DNA from: Tetrapyrgos nigripes
Lineage: Eukaryota; Basidiomycota; Agaricomycetes; Agaricales; Campanellaceae
Length of the DNA: 64,000 nt
Direction: 5' to 3'
NCBI GenBank assembly: GCA_013368315.1
Contig: JAACJM010000069.1
Coordinates: 186,001 to 250,000 of the forward strand
Below, one piece after another: positions 24,601-34,951 of this stretch (position 1 is the stretch's first letter; every line of letters starts with the position of its first letter). Made by a program: the position numbers and the translations under genes. The notes beneath the pieces are model-generated. The model was not told the DNA's origin, searched no databases, and saw only the letters and a list, made by a program, of their open reading frames with translations.

Positions 24601-24714
24601 GCTGAGGCCTGAGGATAAATTATTATCGTTGTCTCGCTTTATACCACTCAGGCTATTAATACAGTGACACCGGTATGAACTGGCCGAGTATCCCTTCCTT
24701 GTTCTTCTCTTAAG

Positions 24715-27700
24715 ATGGTCTTCCCCACTCAGCAAGGAACGCAATCCCAAACTTTCAAACCCCCTCCTCCCGACTTTTCTCTCAATCTGCTCGAGGTTCA
24801 TGATTTCAATGCAGAACATAGCCCAAACCATCCCCTATTTCGATACATGACTGATGATGAGACTGCACAAACGATATACTGGGGTGAATCAGTTCAAGCG
24901 TTCCATGTTGCTCAGGGATTCGTACAGACATTGGTTAAGAACCATATCGACTCACAGCCTGCTCCAGTCATCGCGATCTTGGCAACGCTGGGTTAGGACG
25001 CTAATTGCTTCAATAGTACTCTGACACTGACACGTCCTGGGCCTGTAGACTCCCGTCACTTATTATACGCTGCTGATGGGCATCATGCATGCTGGCTTCG
25101 TTCCATTCCCGATATCAACGCGAAACTCAGAGGCTGCGGTTGCGCATCTCTTGAAAGTTACAAACGCGGTTAATGTTTTTGCCAACCCTGATAACGCCAT
25201 GCAGAGCTTGGCTCAGAAGGCCTGTCACCAGCTTGGAGAAGGAAATGGCATCCAAATTCTGCCTACCCCAGTCTTTGACGATTTCTACAAGCCTACGCAA
25301 AAGGATTTCAAGTCGTCTGCGCGCTCCCGGAAAATTGAATTGGATGAAACCGCTTTTATATTACATTCTTCTGGTGCGTATGTCTTTGGCGTGTCAACGC
25401 ATAGGCAGTAAGTTCACCCTTCTCCCCAGGATCGACTTCCTTTCCCAAACCCATCAAGATATCACACCGTAACTTCTTGGGTCATGGAATCGAACCATGT
25501 GAGTAAAGCTGGCGTTATACTAGAGTCTAGACTGGTGTTTGCTGACAAGATTCAAGATTACGGCGAGACCGATTACTGCGGTCAAGTCATATCTGCTGCC
25601 GCCTTCCCAATGTTCCGTGCGTGTTCTTTCCAATTTCACGAGAAGAGATTCTTAGTGGGGGCCTCAACCTCTAGATATGAGTGCCATTATACTAGTTCCT
25701 GAAACAGTAGGTGTGATAACGTGTCATCTAAAGACGATTGTAATTGAGGCATCCTTCACAAGGCCATGGTTGGTCTAACAATGAGTGTCTTCCGACCTAA
25801 GAATATCCCTATCATCCCTACGCCGGAGAACCTTTTCAAGAACGCTTTAGTTACGAAATGTACCATTATGTTGGTCGTCCCTTCAATGCTGGAAGTGAGT
25901 GACATCTAGAACTGCTCTTCAGTGTGATTTTCAAGACTCATCTTCACTCAGACTTGGGCTAAGGATCCCGTCAAGGTGGAGGTGCTTGCAAAGTATACAG
26001 TTGTTGTAAGGACTTTTGTTACCTTTTCAACCATTGATTTGACTCCGCTTCCAGGGCTTTGGTGGAGGTCCACTGGTACCCGCGGTCGGGAATGAGCTAG
26101 TGGAGAAAGGCGTAACTCTGAGGTCATTTTACGGGTCGTAAGTGTTGCATATTAGTTTTCCTTTCAGGCTTCGGACGTCGACTCGATATTTCATCAGGAC
26201 TGAGACAGGGGCAATTTCAACCACGACACGTAGGTCACTCCTTGCGATTCAGCAGACAGTGCTTCTGCGTTATCTCACACACCCTTGGTTGGACAGAACA
26301 AGCCTTCAAGGAAGGATGGGAGTACTTCAGCGTGCGTCCCTTTCTCGTATACTCTGCAGAAAATCAGTTAGAATCTTACATTTTGGATGTAGATTTCTCC
26401 GAAAATTGATCCAGTATTTCATCCTGTTGAAGGAATGGATAACATCGTGCAGCTCATCGTCAAGGCACTGTCTTCTGCATCTCGCCTCCTTACTAGTTCA
26501 TGACTAACTTTCTACATGATCATTTTCAGAAATGCGAGACACACATTCCCAGCGTTTTGGACACAGACATTGACGGACAACCTGCGTTTGACACGAAGGA
26601 TTTACTCGTCCGGCATCCTACGAATCCTGGTTTTTTCAAAATCTACGGACGAGCGGGTAAGTTATCATGTCGTGACGTCCATCATAGAATAGTGCTCACC
26701 CGATTCCCAATGCCATCAGACGATCAAATCATGCATTCTGTACGTCCCCACTTTAATCGTTATTCTCCAAACTCACGGACACTTAATGTCTTCCAGACAG
26801 GCGAAAAGACCAACCCATTTCCCATCGGTAAGGAGCCGTCAACGTTTAGCAAGCACCAACTATCTCACCTCCATCTAGAATCCTTGCCCTCAGAGACGAA
26901 AAGATTACCCATGCGATTATGTTTGGTCGTGCAAAATTACAAGCTGGTGTCCTCATAACCCCGTTGGATGCTCTCGTGTTTGACCCAGCTGATACTGTCA
27001 AGTTGGCAGAGTACCGGAATATGATATGGTCAGTGTCATACAGAGGCCAATGTAGGCTTCATGCATCATCTCTGATGGTTACTTCTACAGGGACGTAGTC
27101 CAACGTGCCAATGGCATCTCGCCTCAGCATTCGAAGATTCTCAAAGAGGTCAGTCGGTTAACATTCCAGCGCTTACCGAAAGCTCAAATTTCGGATATAC
27201 AGCTAATAGTTGTCACCACCCCTTCGAAACCTCTCGAGCTGACTGCCAAAGGGACTCCAAGACGAGGATCATCTCTCAAAGCTTACGAGGAGGAAATCGA
27301 AAAAGCATATCAAGCCTTGGAAGAGTCATCTCAGCCTAATATCCAAGCTCCTGCAGTCTGGGATACCATATCCGTGACTATATTCATTACAGAAGTCGTT
27401 GAAAACGCACTTGGGTTCAAGGTGCATGAGCATGATGACTTGTTTAGAGTTGGTGCTGATAGGTAAGCCAAACTCGTTTACAGTGGTTTGCGAATCTCAA
27501 AATCTGACCGCAATTCTGTCAACGTTGGCCTGTCCTGTCCTGTCTGCTTGCCTACTTTGACCAGCTTAAACGCAACATACATCCGCAACACCATTACCAG
27601 AGCTCTTCGAGATGTAAAATCAATTCAAATCCCTCTTGCAAGTATTCGTGCTCTTCCAGAGAATTTTGTATATGACAATGCTTCCGTTGCTGCTCTTAGC

Positions 27701-28969
27701 AAGTTTGTTCACGATATACCGCATACGTATGCGACTGGAACTGGGGCTGGTGAGGAGAAGGATAAGGAAGAAGATGGAGATGACGATGACGATGATCCAG
27801 AGGGAGATTATCAGTGGCCCAAGATGGGTCAACCCGGGGAAACAATACTTCAGGTTAGGAAAGGGAAAGGCGAACCGCCACTTATGATCATACACGGTGA
27901 GTACACGGCTTGTTTTCGAGTCTAGTTATCTAGAATTAGTTGCTCATGCTCTCTCTCTCTCTTTTCGGGAGTAGGCGCCGGTGGTCGTGCCGATGGAATG
28001 ATTCACTTTCAACAAAAGTTTCGTTCTGCACTCTGGCTTTTTCAAGTCACGCCTGATCTACCGCGCAAATCTCTACGAGAACATGCAGAATTTTATTATC
28101 GCAAAGTTAAAGTGAGGTCATTCAGGTACACCATTGTTAACCATACTCAATACGTATACTAGGAACTACGCCCCCATGGACCCTACCGTCTAGCAACCTA
28201 TTCAGGCTCACATCTCATAGGCTTCGTCATGGTCGAAATGATGCTCAAAGACGGAGAAGAAGTCATCCAATTCGATATGATTGACCAATCTCCTTCTTTC
28301 ATGTTTAGTGGTGTAAGCGAGGATGGGCGAGGATTCGGTGATGGGGTCGACACCGTCGCTGACTCGAACTCGGATTCGGTCCAGATGAATGAGAATGGGA
28401 CTGCCAGACCAGACAGACCCCCACTGGCACCATCATTCCCAAATCCCAACTTCAACATCACCTCCCCCTCCTTCCGCTCAACTTACAAATCCCGTATGAT
28501 CTACGGTTTCTACGACACGGGCGCTCGAGAGGGTCGTACTCAAATTCTAAACGTATTAAAAGATGCATGGGAAGGTCGTCCAGCACCTGATGTTCTTGTT
28601 GAGCTTGCTGAGACGGCGAAATGGTCTGCAGATGAGAGTTGGGATTTTGTTGCTGGGTTGCCTGGGTATCAGGAATCGAACGCGCCTGCACCGCAGTTTA
28701 AGAATACCTGGGAACGATGTCTCTTCGCTATAGAACACTGGCTGAAAAATATCTCTGGGATCTCAAGGGTGCCCATCACGGTATACGTTGCGTCCTATGG
28801 ATCCGTAGGTGGCGTCAAGGACGAGACAGAGAAGGAAAAGTGGAAAGAATCAGGGTTAGGTGTAAGGAGATGTTTTCCTGATGCGAGAGTGGTACATGTG
28901 GATACGGGGCACCTTATGATTTTGGCGAATAAGGAGGTGATTAGGGATTTACAGAGAGGGTTTATATGA
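24715..28969 (+). pseudogene. NRPS-like A-T-TE gene, copy 1 (two frameshifts)
   Basis: Homologous throughout to copies 2 and 3. A domain: core FILHSSG joined by splicing to STSFPKPIKISHRN, FYGSTETGAIS, and GRADDQIMHSTGEKTNPFPI. T domain: LFRVGADSLNATYIRN with the carrier serine in GADSL. TE domain: ATYSGSHLIG (nucleophile Ser) and the late VVHVDTGHLMIL histidine. Two single-base differences break it: an extra C in the first bases of exon 2 (about 25049-25054) and a missing T near 26886 in the segment after the A-domain core. Copies 2 and 3 agree with each other at both sites. It also shares the GC donor seen in copy 2. Its promoter region carries a 1.4-kb transposon. Sequencing error is the alternative explanation for the frameshifts. 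Confidence 0.8.
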
Positions 28970-29305
28970 CCTCGATGATTTTAGAGCGTAGGTTAAGTAC
29001 ATGGAAAGGACGGCAGGATTTGGCGCTTCATGAACAAAGTCACAGTCATCTTCTTTGGTACAATTGTCCGACGCATAGAACGAGCAAGGTGTGTCTTTCA
29101 AGTCACTGGGCATGGTCAGAAAGAGTCTCAATGCGTGAAGAACCTTGACTATGTTTTTACATTTCTCGCCAAAGCTGCAATTTCACTTCTGAAAGAAGGT
29201 GCAGATCGAGCGTAATGGAGGCTGACGAGAAAAGAGACAAGCCTCGCCCTTCTCGCAAGCACAAATATGAAAGAAGAAGCATGACTGGCGTTGAGAAGTG
29301 GACAT
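28949..29305 (-). pseudogene. Decayed CCCH zinc-finger gene (three fingers, internal TGA)
   Basis: One minus-strand frame from an ATG at 29305 holds three C-x7-C-x5-C-x3-H-type units. Finger 1 starts CFFFHICACEKGEAC and ends in R instead of H. Finger 2 starts CTFFQK, then an in-frame TGA where a glycine codon (GGA) would be expected, then NCSFGEKC, and ends in V. Finger 3, CSFYASDNCTKEDDC followed by DFVH, is complete. The frame closes at 28949, overlapping the 3' end of NRPS-like copy 1 by 21 bp. Fungal CCCH proteins of this style are RNA-binding. One stop and two lost histidines argue for a pseudogene. Confidence 0.6.
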
Positions 29306-29368
29306 GAACGTTGAGGTTAAAAACGTTTTTCATTTCGAAACAAACACCACACTGGAAGCTAGTGTCCT

Positions 29369-29530
29369 AGATCTGCAACGCTCGAGTCAAGAGAACGATG
29401 ACCTGGGTCAGAGATCACGTTGTATTTCAGTCTTGAGAGCTCATCACCGCTCACTAAGGTGTCCATAGTGAAGATAGTCGAGGTGAGAGAAGGGATAGTG
29501 CCTCGGCAGAGCCGCAGAAGCACTTGGTTT
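29369..29530 (-). pseudogene. 5' fragment of the cytidylyltransferase-like gene (by copy 2)
   Basis: The first roughly 32 codons (from the ATG at 29466 down to about 29371) and the adjoining upstream sequence match the start of the gene at 22887, including the run around gacctgggtcagag and the leader agtgaagatagt. The match ends abruptly in exon 1. Orientation relative to the NRPS-like gene is the same as at the parent locus (divergent). Confidence 0.8.
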
Positions 29531-29806
29531 GCCAATCATAACGTGGGAACGCGACACCAACGCGTCACTATATCCGTTTTACAATGACCATTGACCACAA
29601 CCTTCAGCTCAGAGACTGTCAGAGTGTGCTGACGCATATAACATCACTGATGCTTCTAGATGTTCTCTGGGAGCACTGTACTCATGTGAACGCTCCTCTA
29701 ACCCAGTGCGATGTCGGAGAACCACTAGGACTTAGCACGTATCAATACCACTATTAATACACCGGTATGGACTGGCCGAGTATCTTCTCCTTGTTCTTCC
29801 CTCAAG

Positions 29807-32800
29807 ATGGTCTTCCGTACTCAGCAAGGAACCCAATCCCAAACTTTCAAACCCCCCCCTCCCGACTTTTCTCTCAATCTGCTCGAGGTTCATGATTTCA
29901 ATGCAGAACATAGCCCAAACCATCCCTTATTTCGATATATGACTGATGATGAGACTGCACAGACGATATACTGGGGTGAAGCAGTTCAAGCGTTCCATGT
30001 TGCTCAGGGATTCGTACAGACATTAGTCAAGAACGACCATATCGACTCACAGCCTCCCCCAGTCATTGCAATCTTGGCAACGCTGGGTTAGTACACTAAT
30101 TCCCTCGATACTACTCTGATGCTGACACGTCCTGGGTCTGTAGACTCCGTCACTTATTATACGCTGCTGATGGGCATCATGCATGCCGGCTTCGTTCCAT
30201 TTCCAATATCAACGCGAAACTCAGAGGCTGCGGTTGCGCATCTCTTGAAAGCTACAAACGCGGTTTATGTTTTTGCCAACCCCGATAACACCATGCAGAG
30301 CTTGGCTCAGAAGGCCTGTCACCGGCTTGGAGAAGGAAATGGCATCCAAATTCTGCCTACCCCAGTCTTTGACGATTTCTACAAGCCTACGCAAAAGGAT
30401 TTCAAGTCGTCTGCGCGCTCCCGGAAAATTGAATTGGATGATACCGCCTTTATCCTACATTCTTCTGGTTCGTATGTCTTCGGCATGTCAGCGCATTGGA
30501 AGCAAATTCACCCTTCTCCCCAGGATCGACTTCCTTTCCCAAACCCATAAAAATATCACATCGTAACTTCTTGGGTCACGGAATCGAACCATGTGAGTAA
30601 ACTGCCGCTGCGCTAGACTCGTGTTTGCTGACAAGATTCAAGATTACAGCGAGACCGATTATTGCGGTCAAGTCAGATCTGCTGCCGGCTCCCCAATGTT
30701 CCGTGCGTATTCTTTCCAATTTTACGAGAAGAGATTCTTAGCGGGGGCCTCAACCTCTAGATATGAGTGCCCTTATACTAGTTCCTCAAACAGTAGGTGT
30801 GATTGTCATCTAAAGACGCTTGTAATTGAGCTATCCTTCACAAGGCCATGGTTGGTATAGCAATGAGTGTCTTCCAACCTAAGAATATCCCTGTCATCCC
30901 TACGCCGGAGAACGTTTTCAAAAACGCATTAGTTACGAAATGTACCATCATGACAGCCGTCCCTTCAATGCTGGAAGTGAGTGATATTTGGAGCTGCTCT
31001 TCAGTCTGATTTTTGAGGTTCATCTTCACTCAGACTTGGGCTAAGGATCCCGTCAAGGTGGAGATGCTTGCAAAGTGTACGGTTGTTGTAAAGACTTTTT
31101 TTCTCTTTTCGACCCGAGATTATTAATTTGACTCCGCTTCCAGGGATTTAGTGGTGGTCCACTGGTACCAGCCGTCGGGAATGAGCTAGTGGAGAAAGGT
31201 GTGACTCTGAGGCCATTTTACGGGCTGTAAGTGCTGCATATTATTTTCCTTTCAGGCTTCGGACTTGATACTTCATCAGGACTGAGATAGGGGCAGTCAC
31301 GACACGTAGGTCACTCCATCTTACAATTCAGCAGACAGTGCTTCTGCGTTATCTCACACACCCTTGGTTGGACAGAACAAGCCTTCAAGGAAGGATGGGA
31401 GTACTTCAGCGTGCGTCCCTTCCTCATATAGTCTGAAGAAAATCAGTCAGAATCTTACATTTTGGATGTAGATTTCTCCGAAAATTGACCCAGTATTTCT
31501 TCCTGTTGAGGGAATGGACAATATTGTGCAGCTCATCGTCAAGGCACTGTCTTCTGCATCTCGCCTCCTTACTAGCTCATGACTAACTTTCTACATGATC
31601 ATTTTCAGAAATGCGAGACACACACTCCCAGCGTTTTGGACACAGACATTGACGGACAACCTGCGTTTGACACGAAGGATTTACTCGTCCGGCATCCTAC
31701 GAATCCTGGCTTTTTCAAAATCTACGGACGAGCGGGTAAGTTACTTATTATGTCGTGACACCATCATGGAGCGGTGCTCACCCAACAGTGCCCAATCCCA
31801 TCAGACGATCAAATCATGCATTCTGTACGTCTTCACTTTAATCGTTATTCACTCCAAACTCACAAACACTTGATGTCTTCCAGACAGGCGAAAAGACCAA
31901 CCCATTTCCCATCGGTAAGGAGCCGTCAACGTTTAGCAAGCACCAACTATCTCACCTCCATCTAGAATCCTTGCTCCTCAGAGACGAAAGGATTACCTAT
32001 GCGATCATGTTTGGCCGTGCAAAATTCCAAGCTGGTGTCCTCATAACCCCGTCGAATGCTCTCGTGTTTGACCCAGCTGATACTGTCAAGTTGGCAGAGT
32101 ACCGGAATATGATATGGTCAGTTCCATATAGAGACAAATGTAGGCTTCATCTCTGATGGTTACTTCTACAGGGACGTAGTCCAACGTGCCAACGACATCT
32201 CACCTCAGCACTCGAAGATTTTCAAAGAGGTCAGTCGGTCAACATTCCAACGCTTATCGAAAGAAGCTCAACTAATTTCGGATATACAGTTAATAGTCGT
32301 CACCAACCCTTTGAAACCCCTCGAGTTAACCGCCAAAGCGACCCCAAGACGAGGATCATCTCTCAAAGCCTACGAGGAGGAAATCGAAAAAGCATATCGA
32401 GCCTTGGAAGAGTCATCTCAGCCTAATATCCAAGCTCCTGCAGTCTGGGATACCATATCCGTGACTATATTCATTACAGAAGTCGTTGAGAATGCACTTG
32501 GGTTCAAGCTGCATGAACACGATGACTTTTTTAGAGTTGGTGCTGATAGGTAAGCCAAACTCGTTACAGTGGTTTGCAAATCTCAAAATCTGACCGCAAT
32601 TCTGTCAACGTTGGCCTGTCCTGTCCTGTCTGCTTGCCTGCTTTGACTAGCTTAAACGCAACATACATCCGCAATACCATCACCAGAGCTCTCCGAGATC
32701 TAAAATCAGATCAAATCCCTCTTGCAAGTATTCGTGCTCTTCCAGAGAATTTTGTATACGACAATGCTTCCGTCGCTGCTCTTAGCAAATTTATTCTCGA

Positions 32801-34025
32801 TATACCGCATACATACGCGGCTGGGACTGGGGTTGGTGAGGAGAAGGATAAAGAAGATGGAGATGACGATGACGACGATCCAGAGGGAGATTATCAGTGG
32901 CCCAAGATGGGTCAACCCGGGGAAACAATACTTCAGGTTAGGAAAGGGAAGGGCGAGCCGCCACTTATGATCATACCCGGTGAGTACACGGTCTACTTTC
33001 GAGTCTAGTTATCTAGAATTAGTTGCTCATGTTCTCTCTCTCTCTCTTTTTCGGGAGTAGGCGCCGGTGGTCGTGCCGATGGAATGATTCACTTTCAACA
33101 AAAGTTTCGTTCTGCACTCTGGCTTTTCCAAATCACGCCTGATCTACCGCGCAAATCTCTACGAGAACATGCAGAGTTCTATTATCGCAAAGTTAAGGTG
33201 AGGTGATTCAGGTCCACTGTTAATCATACTCAATACGTATACTAGGAATTACGCCCCCATGGACCCTACCGTCTAGCAGCCTATTCAGGTTCACATCTCA
33301 TAGGCTTCGTCATGGTCGAAATGATGCTCAAAGACGGAGAAGAAGTCATCCAATTCGATTTGATCGACCAATCTCCTTCTTTCATGTTTAGTGGTCTAAA
33401 CGAGGATGCGAGAGGGTTGGCCGACTCGGACTCGGACTCGGTTCAAAAGAACGGGAATGGGACTGCCAGACCAGATAGACCCCCACTAGTACCATCATCC
33501 CCAAATCCCAACTTCGACATCACCTCCCCCTCCTTCCACTCAACCTACAAATCCCGTATGATCCGCGCACTCTACAACATGGCTGCTCGAGAGGGTCGTA
33601 CACAAATTCTAGACGCATTCAAAGATGCATGGGAAGGACGTCCAGCACCTGATGTTTCTGTTGAGGTTGCTGAGACGGCGAAATGGTCTGTGGATGTGAG
33701 TTTGGATCTTGTTGCTGGGTTGCCTGGGTACCAGGAATCGAACGTGCCGCAGTTCAGGAATACCTGGGAACGATGTCTCTTCGCTATAGAACACTGGCTG
33801 AAAAATATCTCTGGGATCTCAAGGGTGCCCATTACGGTATACGTTGCGTCTTATGGGGCCATAGGTAGCGTCAAGGACGAAACAGAGAAGGAAAAGTGGA
33901 AAGAATCAGGGTTAGGTGTAAGGAGATGTTTTCCTGATGCGAGAGTGGTACATGTGGATACGGGGCACATTTTGATTTTGGAGAATAAGGAGGTAATTAG
34001 GGACTTACAGAGAGGGTTTATATGA
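29807..34025 (+). CDS. NRPS-like A-T-TE synthetase, copy 2 (only copy that reads through)
   Basis: Predicted multidomain enzyme of about 1,100 aa from some 16 exons. A domain (residues about 1-600): HSSGSTSFPKPIKISHRN core, GLTEIGAV, EGWEYFS, GRADDQIMHSTGEKTNP. Such domains activate a carboxylic or amino acid as an adenylate. T domain: DDFFRVGADS, carrier serine after splicing. A linker with a run of six Asp leads to a thioesterase with YSGSH and a VVHVDTGH histidine, which would release or condense the product. NRPS-like enzymes with this A-domain style usually end in a reductase; A-T-TE enzymes in basidiomycetes include quinone and furanone synthetases. The substrate is unknown. The intron after VQLIVK would need a GC donor (AAG|GCACTG); copy 3 has GT there. 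Start ATG is shared with the other copies. Confidence 0.82.
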
Positions 34026-34029
34026 CCTT

Positions 34030-34400
34030 GATGATTTTTGAGTGTAGGTAGAGTACATGGAATGGGATGTAAGAGTAGTTAGAATACATGTAGACTGTGA
34101 TAAAAGTGGTCAAGCTAAGCCTCTGGAGTGGGAAGAAAGAATGCAGGACGTACGAGCTAGTCCGATAGAGCTATATGCCAAGAACCGAGAAGAAACCCAA
34201 GGATCCAGGATCCCTACGAAATTTGCTCGTCCATGGTATTAATAGTACTCCCAAACAATGATGGCGGTTCCTCAAGTACTGAAGGCATCGAAACGCCTGA
34301 AGAGACATGAGACTGCATCTATCTCCATCGCGGCATCTTTGCCCTCTAGTATCGATGAAGATCCGAGTCAGGACGGTCTTGCCATTGGTGGCGACTTCGC
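34030..34400 (-). pseudogene. 3' fragment of TMA16 downstream of copy 2
   Basis: On the minus strand, 34400-34214 corresponds to the last 60 or so codons of TMA16, including the stop and the segment encoding TMDEQIS. 34213-34045 matches its 3' flank (for example gtacatggaatgggatgtaa). Intact TMA16 lies convergent with copy 3 in exactly this arrangement. The fragment carries small indels and is not expressed as TMA16. Confidence 0.8.
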
Positions 34401-34746
34401 GTTAAACTGGCGTCTCCATTATTGAGTAAATCTGCAGCGACATGAGCCATTGCAACATGTACAGTGCCGTTGGACTCGCCAACATTGCTTCAGAGGAGAT
34501 GTGATCTGGCAAACGAGATTGAGAAACTCCCGACTGGGTTATCCCCCGGTAATGCAAGTATTCACCGGCGACAAATTACAACAAGGTGCAATTAACGACG
34601 TCATAGACAGCTTTGAAGCTGTTAACGTCCCCACACATACTCAGACTGCAAATCTCGTCTTGCATTGATCCTGCACACGTTTTCTCCCTCTTGTTTAGTT
34701 GGGCGTCTTGCTGTTGTTCACCTGGTCCTTACGCCTGACGCTATTG

Positions 34747-34754
34747 TGACGTCA
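34747..34754. promoter_or_regulatory. CRE-like palindrome TGACGTCA upstream of ABC transporter 1
   Basis: A perfect TGACGTCA lies 198 bp upstream of the ATG of ABC transporter 1. The matching place upstream of transporter 2 (55172-55179) reads TGACGTCT. This is the consensus for ATF/CREB-type bZIP factors. Function is inferred from motif and position only. Confidence 0.35.
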
Positions 34755-34951
34755 GGTGAAGCGCTCTGGCATTCCAGAACTAAAAAGTAAGCGCCGCTGC
34801 GTGTTCTCCCGCATTGTTCCATCATAGTGCTCGAATAGCACCGGTGCCGCAGTTAAACTAGTCATATCTCACAGTGCTGTCATTTATCTTGTATCTTTCG
34901 CTCTACCTCCTTCCATCTCTCTTTCGCTACTTCACCGAGCTTGAGTTGACC

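Noticed and set aside
32311..32553. Stand-alone carrier protein gene
   Set aside because: It is an internal exon of NRPS-like copy 2, joined in frame on both sides.
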